Shown here piece by piece: positions 1-6,462 of a stretch of DNA of 6,904 bases (its first letter is position 1; each line of letters begins with the position of its first letter). The notes under the pieces are model-generated. The model saw only the letters and a program-made list of their open reading frames with translations. It was not told the DNA's origin and made no database searches. Location: the NCBI GenBank assembly GCA_014379815.1, contig JACMLA010000191.1, positions 1 to 6,904 on the forward strand, given 5' to 3'. The translations under genes were made by a program, and so were the position numbers. This DNA comes from Bryobacteraceae bacterium (lineage in GTDB: Bacteria > Acidobacteriota > Terriglobia > Bryobacterales > Bryobacteraceae).

Positions 1-636
1 CATGCCCGGCATTTCACTATCTACCAGCACAAGCGAAAATGGCCGGGAGGCTTCAGTTTCAGCGGCGAGACAGGCTACGCCCCCGAATGGATCCCCGAAC
101 TCCGTGCTTTTCAAACCCCACGACCTCAGAGTTTGTCCCAGGATGAAGCGGCTGGTGGCGTTATCGACGATCACAAGAACGCGTCGGCCATGAAGATTGG
201 TCACGCGAACAGCGCCTGCTGTTTCGACCTCCGTTCCCAGTTCGAATGGGACGTTAAATCGGAAGTTACTACCTTTCCCTAAATGGCTGGTTGCCGTTAG
301 TTCTCCTCCCATGGACTCTACCAGCCGATGACTGATTTCCAGCCCCAGACCTGTTCCACCGTACTTGCGGGCAATGGAAGAATCGGCCTGAGTGAACCTG
401 TCGAAGATGGTTTCGAGTTTATCCGCCGCGATTCCGGTCCCCATATCCGAGACCGCGAACTCAACCTCGCCTGGTCTTCCGGATTCATGATTCCGTACGG
501 TTAACACCACCTCCCCGGCGTCGGTGAACTTGACTGCGTTCCCAAGCAGGTTAATCAGTACTTGTCTGAGACGGCCGGAGTCTCCGCGCAGGCAGGTAAC
601 TAAGCCGGGCATCAGGTAGGACATCAGGACGAGGCC
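1..636 (-). CDS. Hybrid histidine kinase, C-terminal HATPase and receiver part (other frame, cut by window edge)
   Basis: This is the continuation of the kinase at 638-2248, in the next reading frame. It starts GLVLMSYLMPG and is followed by all ATP-binding boxes of a HATPase_c domain: N-box GRLRQVLINLLGNAVKF (Asn codon 538-540), G1 box DMGTG (433-447), F-box IFDRFTQAD, and G2 box GGTGLGL (340-360). A receiver domain begins about 186 with RRVLVIVDNATSR. It reaches the phospho-acceptor Asp (codon 19-21) in LVLVDSEMPGM, where the window ends. In the acidic pocket the usual Asp-Asp pair is Val-Asp (codons 166-168 and 163-165), so one metal-binding acid is missing. There is no stop codon between 636 and 1, so this half still looks coding. 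Either the break is a sequence error and the whole gene is intact, or it is a young pseudogene. Further receiver or Hpt domains may lie outside the window. Confidence 0.85.
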
Positions 637-637
637 C

Positions 638-2248
638 TTTCGCGTGTGTTTTAACGGCGGTGATTTCAATCGCCTCATCTACTAAAGCCTCGAGATCGAA
701 ATCCAGATGCTCCAGTTCGAGATGGCCTCCCTCGATTTTCGACAGATCGAGAATATCGTTGATGAGTGCCATCAAGTTTCCACCAGCGCGGCGAAACACC
801 TCGACATACTGCATCTGCTCGGCGTCAAGAGGAGATTCTGCCAGCATGTCTGACATGCCCAGGATGGCATTCATCGGGGTTCGAATCTCGTGGCTCATTG
901 CTGCGAGGAAATGCGACTTTGCCTGATTAGCTTTCTCCGCCGTCTGTTTGGCTATCTCCAGTTCGAGAATATTTGTGTGCAGCGCCCGCTCAAGACGTTT
1001 GCGCTCTGCAATGCTCCGTGCGATTGTCGAGCCTCCTGCGATAAGACCGGACTTGTCCTTCACCGGCGATATCGTCAGGGAGATCTCCAGCAGTTGACCG
1101 TCTTTTCGCCTGCGTACCGTTTCGAAGGGCTCGACGCGTTTACCCTGCCTCAGACAATCCAGAATCCTGGGCTCCTCTTCCAGCCGGTCGGAGGGAATCA
1201 GGAGAAAAATGCTCTGCCCGATTGCTTCCTCAGCGGTATACCCAAACAAGTCACGGGCGCCATTGTTCCAGCTGGTGATGATACCGTTAAGATCTTTGCT
1301 GATGATCGCGTCGTCTGAACAATTGACAATCGCGCCCAGCAGCACTGCCGTATGCTCTGCGTGATGACGTTCGGTAACGTCTGCCCGAATAACCACGTAC
1401 TGATAAGGCTTACCCTCCGCGTCAAGAAATGGCACGATGGTCGTGTCCACCCAATAAGGAGCGCCCTCTTTGGCGCGATTGCAAAGCTCCCCCTTCCAGA
1501 CGTTGCCGTTGCTGATGGTTGTCCACAGGTTCCGGATGAACTCTTTCGAGTGGCTGCCGGAGCTGACAATGCGATGGTCTTTTCCCAGAAGCTCGACGCT
1601 GGAGTATTGGGAAATGGCGCAGAACTTATCGTTGACGTGGATGATCTTGCCTTCCGTGTTGGTGATGGCTACCATGGCGTGCTGATCGAGGGCTGCCCTA
1701 AGATCTCTGGCTCCCTGCGATGAGTCAATCCGCTCTTCGTTGCGTTTACGTGTGGTATTGTCCGTACCGATCAGGAGGTAACCGATGATGCCGTTCCGTT
1801 CATCGCGTAGTGCCGTCACCGATACAATCGCCGGAAAACGGCTCCCATTTTTGCGGATCTGGGTCAGTTCGTATGTGTCTTCGATACCGCGCGAGGCTTT
1901 GAAAACCAGAGCTTCAAACCCCGGTGTAATCGGGGTTGCTAACTCAAGGCTCAACACTTTGGCGCGGGCGATTCCTTCCTCCGGATCGGAGATATCTGCC
2001 GGCGTGAATTTATCCACCACTTCCAGGGCCGTATAGCCCAGCATTCGCTCGGCTCCAGCGTTGAAGAGATGGATGACCCCCTTCTCATCCGTCGCGATAC
2101 TTGAGAAGCTGCCGCTGTTAAAAATAGCGGCCTGCAGCGCCACTGCCTTCAGCATTGCAGTTGCAAGGCGGACCTTTGCGATGGGATAAACTACGCCAAA
2201 GGTGTTCTCCGTTACAACGAGATCACAATGCGGTGTAGACACGGGCAT
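638..2248 (-). CDS. Hybrid sensor histidine kinase, N-terminal sensor and HisKA part (frameshifted gene)
   Basis: This is the sensory half of a two-component hybrid histidine kinase, which would autophosphorylate on His and pass phosphate to its own receiver. Domains seen: an unassigned N-terminus (1-34); PAS 1 (about 35-165, ending GTDNTTRKR); PAS 2 (about 183-295, an aerotaxis-like PAS with YWVDTTIVPF and ending RADVTER); PAS 3 (about 302-415, with DDAIISKDLNGIITSWN); a short coiled linker; and HisKA (about 443-510) with the H-box FLAAMSHEIRTPMN, phospho-acceptor His453. There is no signal peptide or membrane helix, so it is probably cytoplasmic. The ATG at 2248 is the first start after an in-frame TGA. 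A GGAGG lies only one base before it, which is too close to be ideal, so a start further in is possible. After Lys537 the frame drifts into a non-kinase tail ending at 551. The true continuation is in the next frame (entry 1-636). Family assignment is strong; the signal sensed is unknown. Confidence 0.9.
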
Positions 2249-2334
2249 CCCTCCGTCGACTCACCGGGAGGATGGGTGACTGGTTCTTACTGCGAAAGAC
2301 TTATATACTTCTCCAGTTTGTTTTCGGAACGGAA

Positions 2335-2363
2335 CCTTCCAGCGCAGGCACTCCGGCTGAAGG
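2335..2363 (-). terminator. Possible hairpin after the PEP-CTERM gene
   Basis: Arms CCTTCAGC and GCTGGAAGG (minus strand) pair over 8 bp with one bulged G around a 12-base loop, about 29 bases past the stop codon of the PEP-CTERM gene. There is no U-run after the stem, only a mixed T/C stretch, so termination activity is weakly supported. The rest of the 2249-2391 gap shows an AT-rich TATATA-like stretch on the minus strand but no matching -35 box. Confidence 0.25.
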
Positions 2364-2391
2364 TATTCTGGCGGCCAACACCGGCTCAAGT

Positions 2392-3057
2392 CTACGGGCG
2401 TTTGCGGAGCTTGAACCCGAGAAACGCCAGCCCGCCTCCCAGCATAATCAGTGTCGAAGGCTCCGGGACAGGGGCGAGGTCGGAAGCGTTCCCGTACACC
2501 AGCGTATCCAGTGTGTACGAATAGGGCTCACCGGCTTCCGGGTCGGGAATCGCGTTGATCGTCACGGAGCGGAATGCTGTGTCCGACACAAACCCGATGA
2601 ACTGGCCTGTCGCGAGGCCAGGGAACACATCAAACCTGCTGCTTACGATATTTCCGGTATCCAGAGTCGCCGTGTAGTCTCCCTCGGCTGGAGCAAAAGT
2701 ATTCACGTCAATTGCGAACGCAGTAATCGGCGTTGCGAACGTAAAGCTGGCGGTTTCGGTGGCTCCAAAATATATGAGAGCCTGTGACGTGGAACCCAGC
2801 CCATTGAGTGGAGTGGTGGTCAGGTAAGCGTCAGTTACCTCGGGGAGGCCTGCGGATGCGGCATAAGTAACCCCGTCCAGAGTATTTAAAATCGTGCCCG
2901 AAGCGACCGAATCGAAAGTCTGACCGGACAGCCTCCCGCTGTTCAAAGCTGTCTGGAAACTTACCCGATCGAGAAATGTGACTGACGCCGCTGAGGCAAA
3001 ATCGAGACTTACGGCGGTAGCGGCGACTATGTAAATAAACAGGCGTTCCAATTGCAT
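2392..3057 (-). CDS. Secreted PEP-CTERM sorting domain protein
   Basis: This 221-residue exported protein is probably processed and surface-anchored or released by an exosortase. Visible parts: a signal peptide (MQLER, then a hydrophobic stretch to about residue 20, likely cleaved after ASA at 21-23); a beta-rich, cysteine-free body (about 25-190) rich in Thr, Ser, Phe and Asp; then the PEP-CTERM module, VPEP at 197-200, a hydrophobic helix at about 202-215, and a basic tail KLRKR. The body has the TFATPITAFAIDVNTF and SYTLDTLVYG style of repeat-poor PEP-CTERM proteins, but I recognise no enzyme motif, so its function is unknown. The start is well supported: GGAGGAG lies nine bases before the ATG. 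Known for the family: these proteins accompany exosortase (EpsH/XrtA) and exopolysaccharide loci. No such genes are in the window. The gene follows the di-heme peroxidase gene on the same strand with a 141-base gap that holds a hairpin and a promoter candidate, so it is probably its own transcription unit. Confidence 0.9.
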   Translation of the reverse strand: MQLERLFIYIVAATAVSLDFASAASVTFLDRVSFQTALNSGRLSGQTFDSVASGTILNTLDGVTYAASAGLPEVTDAYLTTTPLNGLGSTSQALIYFGATETASFTFATPITAFAIDVNTFAPAEGDYTATLDTGNIVSSRFDVFPGLATGQFIGFVSDTAFRSVTINAIPDPEAGEPYSYTLDTLVYGNASDLAPVPEPSTLIMLGGGLAFLGFKLRKRP

Positions 3058-3109
3058 TATTCTTTTCTCCTCCGTGAAGAACTACCGATTTCATGATTCT
3101 GGTTGTAAA

Positions 3110-3125
3110 AGCACATTGCGGGCCT
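3110..3125 (-). promoter_or_regulatory. Candidate sigma-54 (RpoN) -24/-12 promoter of the PEP-CTERM gene
   Basis: On the minus strand the sequence AGGCCCGCAATGTGCT has the invariant GG (3124-3123), ten bases, then GC (3112-3111). It matches most of the consensus TGGCACGNNNNTTGCW; mismatches are at the first T, the A, and the first T of TTGC. A start site about 12 bases on would fall near 3099, giving a leader of about 42 bases with the GGAGGAG ribosome binding site. Sigma-54 control of PEP-CTERM genes through PrsK/PrsR is established in some exosortase-bearing bacteria. Its use here is inference. Confidence 0.45.
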
Positions 3126-3161
3126 GGCCCAGGGAAACTGATTGAGCTGTTTCCCTGGGCC
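3126..3161 (-). terminator. Strong hairpin after the di-heme peroxidase gene
   Basis: A perfect 13-bp stem, GGCCCAGGGAAAC (3126-3138) with GTTTCCCTGGGCC (3149-3161), closes a 10-base loop. It begins 37 bases after the peroxidase stop codon and ends right before the candidate -24 element of the PEP-CTERM gene. No U-tract follows on the minus strand, so it could be a factor-assisted terminator, an mRNA-stabilising stem-loop or a protein-binding site. The inverted repeat itself is certain; the role is inferred. Confidence 0.5.
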
Positions 3162-3198
3162 CGCCCTTGCGTCACGCACTGCTGAACGATTGAGGGAA

Positions 3199-5352
3199 CT
3201 ACGGGTTGCCTTGTCCCGACAGCATGTCGAGACTGTAGCCCCTGACCGGCGCCTGAGCAGGAGACGGAGGGGGAGCAGAGGGCAGCCGGTTGAAGCGGAA
3301 GGTCCGGACGATGCTTTCGCCTGGAAGGAGGAGGCCATTCGTCAGAAACACGCGGAGGTAAGGATCGCCATTACTTGCGGTCCCGCTCGCGTTCCCCATC
3401 CGGTACAGGCCGGAGAGGCCCCGGACCATCAGCAACAGGTGAGTATCCACTGATGACTGGCCGGTGTTCGTGATCCGATAGACATCCTCCTGCTGCCTGC
3501 CGCCGCCGATGACAGTGGATCTGGTCAGCTCCGCTCTGACTTGCGAGTTCACATTCAGGAACTCAAGACCTGCATCGCGACGTGAAAGCGCATCATTGTT
3601 CGAGATAGGGAGTCCGCTCAGCATAAAGCCATCCCTGGCGCCCAATGCCGCAAGGTCCGGACGGTAGACCGAATAGGTCAGGTCTTTCACGTTAGGCTGC
3701 ATCGTTCTTGTTGTTGAGTTTGGATCGAACTGAACAAACGCCGGATCATACAGCGCGTTCTCAAGGAAATCGGTGATATCGTCCACCTGACCGTCGCTCA
3801 GCCCTAAACCGGGAGGAACGTTAGGGCCGCGGGGATTCGTGAAGCGGGGCGTAAGCGTACTCGCGGCGCCGGTCACCGCGTTCTGTGGCACGCCGGCGTT
3901 GAAATATCGCACGACGTCTCTGACATCCGTGAACGATCCGCCATGAAAGAAGGTCCTGCTGCCCCTGAGCTGCCGCAGTGTCAAGGTACGGAACTTGAAG
4001 GCGTCGCTGTCTCGTCCCGTAATTTCCTTCCTTCCGTCATCGATGAAGTTGGGATTACTTTTCGCCAGCCTGTTCAGGGCCTGGACCGGGTGGTCTGAGA
4101 GTCCGAGGTTGAAGAAGTTCTCTTCCACCAACTGACCGGTCCCGGTCACGTCAGGATCGTTCACCTGTTTGTTGAGCATAGGACCGACGTGGCAGGTGTA
4201 GCAACCTGCGCCGCCATCGGTCGCGGGCGTAAAGACGAGCCTGGCTCCACGCCGCTGGCTCAGTGAGAGGGCGTTATTATCCCCGGCCAGGAATTTGTCC
4301 CAGAGCGTATTCCGAGTGACGATGGTTCGCAGGAAGCTCGCCGTCGCTCGCAGGACGGTCGTGTCGTTGACCAGCAGATTCAAGTCGCGAGCAGCGTCGG
4401 CCTGTGCGGCCTCGGGAGGAAACGCGTCCCGGAAGAGTTTGACAAAGGCGGGGATCTTCTGCAGTTCGGCGGCCTCAAAATCCTGCATCCGGTGAGCGTC
4501 GAGTAATAGTTGTGTCACGCTTTCCTGCGCTGGAAACCCGAACGGATTGAGGGCGCCGGGCGACGCGTCGGGCTCGCCTGCGAACCCCCCCAACAATTGA
4601 CGGTTGTTGAAGGCGACTCCGACCAAATTCGGCGAATTTCGCCCTACGCTATCGACAGCGTCGAGCCGGCCGGTTCGCAGCAGAGGACCAGGGAGCGGGA
4701 ACTTGCGCCCCCGGCCGGGATTGCCCACCGCTAACTGGAAGACGTCCGTCAGCGTAGGTAGCTCGTCTACCAGCGTGTCATCAGGGAAAAGAGGGGCCTG
4801 CCGCAGGCGTGGGAGCACGTCCGTTCGGGCCCGCCGGCGTGGAATGAAGTTTCCCGATGCATCTGTGTAGCCTCGCCCCTCGCCGCCCACGTTAAAGTTC
4901 AAGAGCGTGCCGGCCTTCCCCGCTGCCTCGCCCAGGTGACAGCTTCCGCACGAGCCTGTCTGCCTGGTGGCAAGGACTCCACCGAATTCCGGTAAAATAC
5001 GGGCGGTTCGAACCGGATCGAAGAAGAGCAATTTCCCGAGATAAACCTTGGCCTCGGTGGTCTGGAAACGCTGGTCCGACGTCAGAGTTCCATCCGGGAG
5101 CCGCGGCTGGGGAAGATGGGCATCGTCCGGCACCATCAGTTTCTGAATTCCACCAACCTGCCCGCCGATAAACTGGCGCAACGCGGTGGGGCTGTCGCCC
5201 TGGGCAAAGGCGACTCCGCTACACAGGAGGGCAATGACCAGGACACCGGTTATTTTTTCTGAGAACCGAAACGGGTCGACCGGCTTCAACGCCGGAATAC
5301 CTCGTCTTTGATTCCCGGGTTCTGCAAACTGAGCTTCCGAATTCTTCGTCAT
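3199..5352 (-). CDS. Di-heme cytochrome c peroxidase / MauG-family protein with Ig-like C-terminal extension
   Basis: This exported c-type cytochrome of 717 residues belongs to the CCP_MauG superfamily, which reduces peroxide or oxidises protein or small substrates in the periplasm. Two heme-binding sites are seen: CGSCH (135-139) and CYTCH (384-388). Family landmarks are LGKLLFFDP before heme 1, RNSPNLVGVAFNN between the hemes, and LTLRQLRGSRTFFHGGSF plus VVRYFNAG near the end of the catalytic part (about 458-487). The residue region that gives Met in CcpA or Tyr in MauG reads Tyr-Phe here, so a MauG-like state is more likely than classical CcpA (inference). Residues about 595-690 resemble an Ig-like/beta-sandwich domain (ITNTGQSS, GESIVRTFRF), making it about twice the usual CcpA length. 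The start is ATG 5352: GAGGTG sits 9-10 bases upstream, better than the GTG at 5388. The signal peptide has a long n-region, with its hydrophobic core ending VAFA and probably cleaved before QGDSP. The substrate is unknown. Confidence 0.92.
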   Translation of the reverse strand: MTKNSEAQFAEPGNQRRGIPALKPVDPFRFSEKITGVLVIALLCSGVAFAQGDSPTALRQFIGGQVGGIQKLMVPDDAHLPQPRLPDGTLTSDQRFQTTEAKVYLGKLLFFDPVRTARILPEFGGVLATRQTGSCGSCHLGEAAGKAGTLLNFNVGGEGRGYTDASGNFIPRRRARTDVLPRLRQAPLFPDDTLVDELPTLTDVFQLAVGNPGRGRKFPLPGPLLRTGRLDAVDSVGRNSPNLVGVAFNNRQLLGGFAGEPDASPGALNPFGFPAQESVTQLLLDAHRMQDFEAAELQKIPAFVKLFRDAFPPEAAQADAARDLNLLVNDTTVLRATASFLRTIVTRNTLWDKFLAGDNNALSLSQRRGARLVFTPATDGGAGCYTCHVGPMLNKQVNDPDVTGTGQLVEENFFNLGLSDHPVQALNRLAKSNPNFIDDGRKEITGRDSDAFKFRTLTLRQLRGSRTFFHGGSFTDVRDVVRYFNAGVPQNAVTGAASTLTPRFTNPRGPNVPPGLGLSDGQVDDITDFLENALYDPAFVQFDPNSTTRTMQPNVKDLTYSVYRPDLAALGARDGFMLSGLPISNNDALSRRDAGLEFLNVNSQVRAELTRSTVIGGGRQQEDVYRITNTGQSSVDTHLLLMVRGLSGLYRMGNASGTASNGDPYLRVFLTNGLLLPGESIVRTFRFNRLPSAPPPSPAQAPVRGYSLDMLSGQGNP

Positions 5353-5518
5353 GTTTTCGCGCACCTCAAGAGCGCAAAGGGCTCTCACCGACTGTTCTGC
5401 TCCAGCTTCACCTCTTTCCGTTAGGCAGGGGTATGATCCGGGTCATGTATTCAAACTATTTCTTCGCCGGACGAGGAAGCCGACCTGTTCTCTGAAGGAC
5501 AGGGCTAACTTAACTAAA

Positions 5519-5548
5519 TCTTTGGCGCGATCTTTGGCGCGCGCGCGA
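5519..5548. repeat. 12-bp tandem repeat followed by a GC dinucleotide run
   Basis: TCTTTGGCGCGA (5519-5530) is followed directly by TCTTTGGCGCGC (5531-5542), which differs in the last base only. It runs on into alternating CG to about 5548. It lies in the 237-base gap between the peroxidase start and the small antitoxin-like gene, about 170 bases upstream of the peroxidase ATG. It may be replication slippage or a two-copy binding site. No clear -35/-10 promoter was found in this gap. Confidence 0.6.
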
Positions 5549-5560
5549 TGGATTATTCAG

Positions 5561-5596
5561 CCACTAAAAGCGCTGCGTTCTGTCCGGCTTTAGTGG
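5561..5596. repeat. Inverted repeat covering the stop codon of the antitoxin-like gene
   Basis: CCACTAAA (5561-5568) and TTTAGTGG (5589-5596) are exact inverted copies. Two more G-C pairs form inside if one A bulges, around a loop of 15 bases. The TAA of the small minus-strand gene is inside the right arm. There is no T-run on either side, so it may end transcription weakly or mark an excision or recombination scar. Confidence 0.5.
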
Positions 5597-5769
5597 TCAG
5601 CTAATGCGCGGTCAATGCGTTTGTCGATGCGGCCAGCTTCCAGATCGTCCTTAAGCTGTGTATCGATAGGCTGAGGTTGGTTGTATTGCTCAAACCACTG
5701 AACCAATTCTTCGCGCTCTTGCGGCGTAAGCTTTTCGATAGCCGCTTCAATGTCCCTGACGGTGTTCAT
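5590..5769 (-). CDS. Small antitoxin-like protein (59 aa), no toxin partner seen
   Basis: This short acidic, helical protein begins MNTVRDIEAAIEKLTPQE and continues with REELVQWFEQYN, then DTQLKDDLEAGRIDKRIDRALADH. The layout (an N-terminal 'IEAAI.KL.P.ER..L..WF' helix pair, then 'D.Q...D..AGR.D....AL.D') matches the small antitoxin components often paired with RelE/ParE-type toxins. I recognise it from memory of the family pattern, not from a search. The usual partner would follow directly on the minus strand, but 5353-5589 holds no toxin-like reading frame, so it looks orphaned. Family members usually end with an AG..-x-L tail. Dropping one T at 5592 would give KAGQNAALLVAE after ADH and a 71-residue protein, so the present stop may come from a one-base insertion. 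The ribosome binding site is weak (AAGG about ten bases before the ATG). Confidence 0.65.
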   Translation of the reverse strand: MNTVRDIEAAIEKLTPQEREELVQWFEQYNQPQPIDTQLKDDLEAGRIDKRIDRALADH

Positions 5770-5936
5770 GGCCTGGCAGCCTTAACTGAATATTCTAGTC
5801 CGGCGCGGGGGAGCCGGATGTCGAGTCGTCAGACAAGTCGGCTCAGCCGTGCAATCTCTTGTTTTGAGCGCACGCTTTCCCGGGCCGGTGAGCCGATGGT
5901 ATCGTCGTCGCTGATCTTCAGAGGCCACCACTGTAG

Positions 5937-6077
5937 ACTCGTGGAGTTGGCGATGCAGGTTTCTCAATCGATGATTTGACCTTTGACGCCACAACGAGCG
6001 CCGTTCCCGAGCCGGGTACGGTTGCTCTTCTGGGAGGCGGACTGCTCATCCTGTCCCTGCGTCACCTTAGACGGTAA
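5937..6077 (+). pseudogene. 3' remnant of a PEP-CTERM protein gene
   Basis: The frame encodes GFSIDDLTFDATTSAVPEPG, then a hydrophobic helix (TVALLGGGLLILSL) and the basic tail RHLRR before TAA. This is a complete PEP-CTERM sorting module, joined to the 'DDLTFD' strand that commonly precedes it. An in-frame TAG at 5934-5936 lies just upstream. No start codon, signal peptide or body domain is recognisable in 5770-5936 in any frame, so only the last 46 codons survive. It is on the strand opposite to the intact PEP-CTERM gene at 2392-3057, whose tail differs (STLIMLGGGLAFLGFKLRKRP), so it is a diverged relative and not a recent copy. The 167 bases between it and the antitoxin-like gene show nothing I can assign. 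Confidence 0.75.
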
Positions 6078-6090
6078 ACATGTCAACTGA

Positions 6091-6123
6091 CAGGCCTCGT
6101 TATGGTTGTAAAAGCGAGGCCTG
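6091..6123 (+). terminator. Hairpin after the PEP-CTERM remnant
   Basis: CAGGCCTCG (6091-6099) and CGAGGCCTG (6115-6123) form a perfect 9-bp stem with a 15-base loop. It begins 14 bases after the TAA of the PEP-CTERM remnant, where a terminator is expected. No U-run follows, so this is a plausible but not typical intrinsic terminator. Confidence 0.4.
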
Positions 6124-6145
6124 CGGCGCGTAAGTAGCCGACGCG

Positions 6146-6351
6146 AAGCCAAAGCCGGCTCTGCGGTACCCACTGAGCTTTCAGCACGTGGCGGAAATGA
6201 TGGCGGAGCGCTTCGGCCCGGAAGTGGATATGCGCTGTCGCCAACATTTGAAGCCAACCAACAAGAGTTGACGGGTCGATGAGACGTACATCAAGGTTAA
6301 AAGGCCGAGATCGGTTCCTCTACCGAGCGGTGGATTCCACAGGGCAGATCA
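6146..6351 (+). pseudogene. IS6-family transposase remnant
   Basis: This is a decayed piece of a DDE transposase of the IS6 family, which moves its element by cointegrate formation. Recognisable blocks are LRYPLSFQHVAEMMAER, then FGPEVDMRCRQHLKPTNKS, then RVDETYIKVK with the first catalytic Asp, then GRDRFLYRAVDSTGQ. Four kinds of damage are visible. The stretch of about 15 residues usually found between MMAER and FGPE is missing, removed in frame. The Trp expected before RVDETY is a TGA stop (6269-6271). One extra A in the run 6299-6302 shifts the frame before GRDRF. The second half, with the other catalytic Asp and Glu, is gone or unrecognisable after about 6351. RRCRLRQC just downstream could be a further scrap, but I cannot show it. 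No terminal inverted repeats or target duplication were found. The element cannot make a working enzyme. About 110 bases to the next gene hold nothing assignable. Confidence 0.75.
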
Positions 6352-6462
6352 TCGTCAACCGAAGGTGCCGACTACGCCAATGCTCACTGTTCGGCATCGC
6401 CGTAATCACCCCTCAATCAGCCATCGTCTGCATCTCTGGGGTTTTCGTAACAGAATCGAGTA

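Noticed and set aside
635..640. The AAAGGG run at the kinase break as a programmed ribosomal frameshift site.
   Set aside because: It is not a classical slippery heptamer, no downstream pseudoknot is evident, and kinases of this kind are not known to use recoding. An insertion or sequence error is simpler.
890..1318. + strand open frame of 142 codons (and others at 660-926, 1352-1723, 1785-2036).
   Set aside because: They lie antisense to clear PAS and HisKA coding sequence and show no domain or ribosome binding site.
2272..2787. + strand open frame of 171 codons across the PEP-CTERM gene.
   Set aside because: It is antisense to a well-supported gene and its translation is low in hydrophobic structure and has no recognisable motif.
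5200..5225. A lipobox (ALLC) in the di-heme protein's signal sequence.
   Set aside because: The residue before Cys is Leu, not Gly, Ala or Ser, and a normal signal peptidase I site (VAFA) follows.
5353..5388. GTG at 5388 as the start of the di-heme protein, adding 12 residues.
   Set aside because: The ATG at 5352 has a good GAGGTG site at proper spacing. The longer form would lengthen an already long signal-peptide n-region.
5782..5994. Minus-strand open frame of 70 codons opposite the PEP-CTERM remnant.
   Set aside because: Its Arg-rich composition without motifs fits a shadow of GC-rich non-coding DNA.
3100..6115. A 13-base word (TGGTTGTAAAAGC) at 3100-3112 and again at 6103-6115, both next to PEP-CTERM genes.
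   Set aside because: One shared 13-mer is roughly expected by chance in a window of this size. The orientation relative to the two genes differs, and only the first copy overlaps a sigma-54-like element.
6409..6444. ACCCC...GGGGTTTT on the + strand as an intrinsic terminator.
   Set aside because: The stem is only five base pairs with a loop of more than 20 bases, so it is too weak to call.
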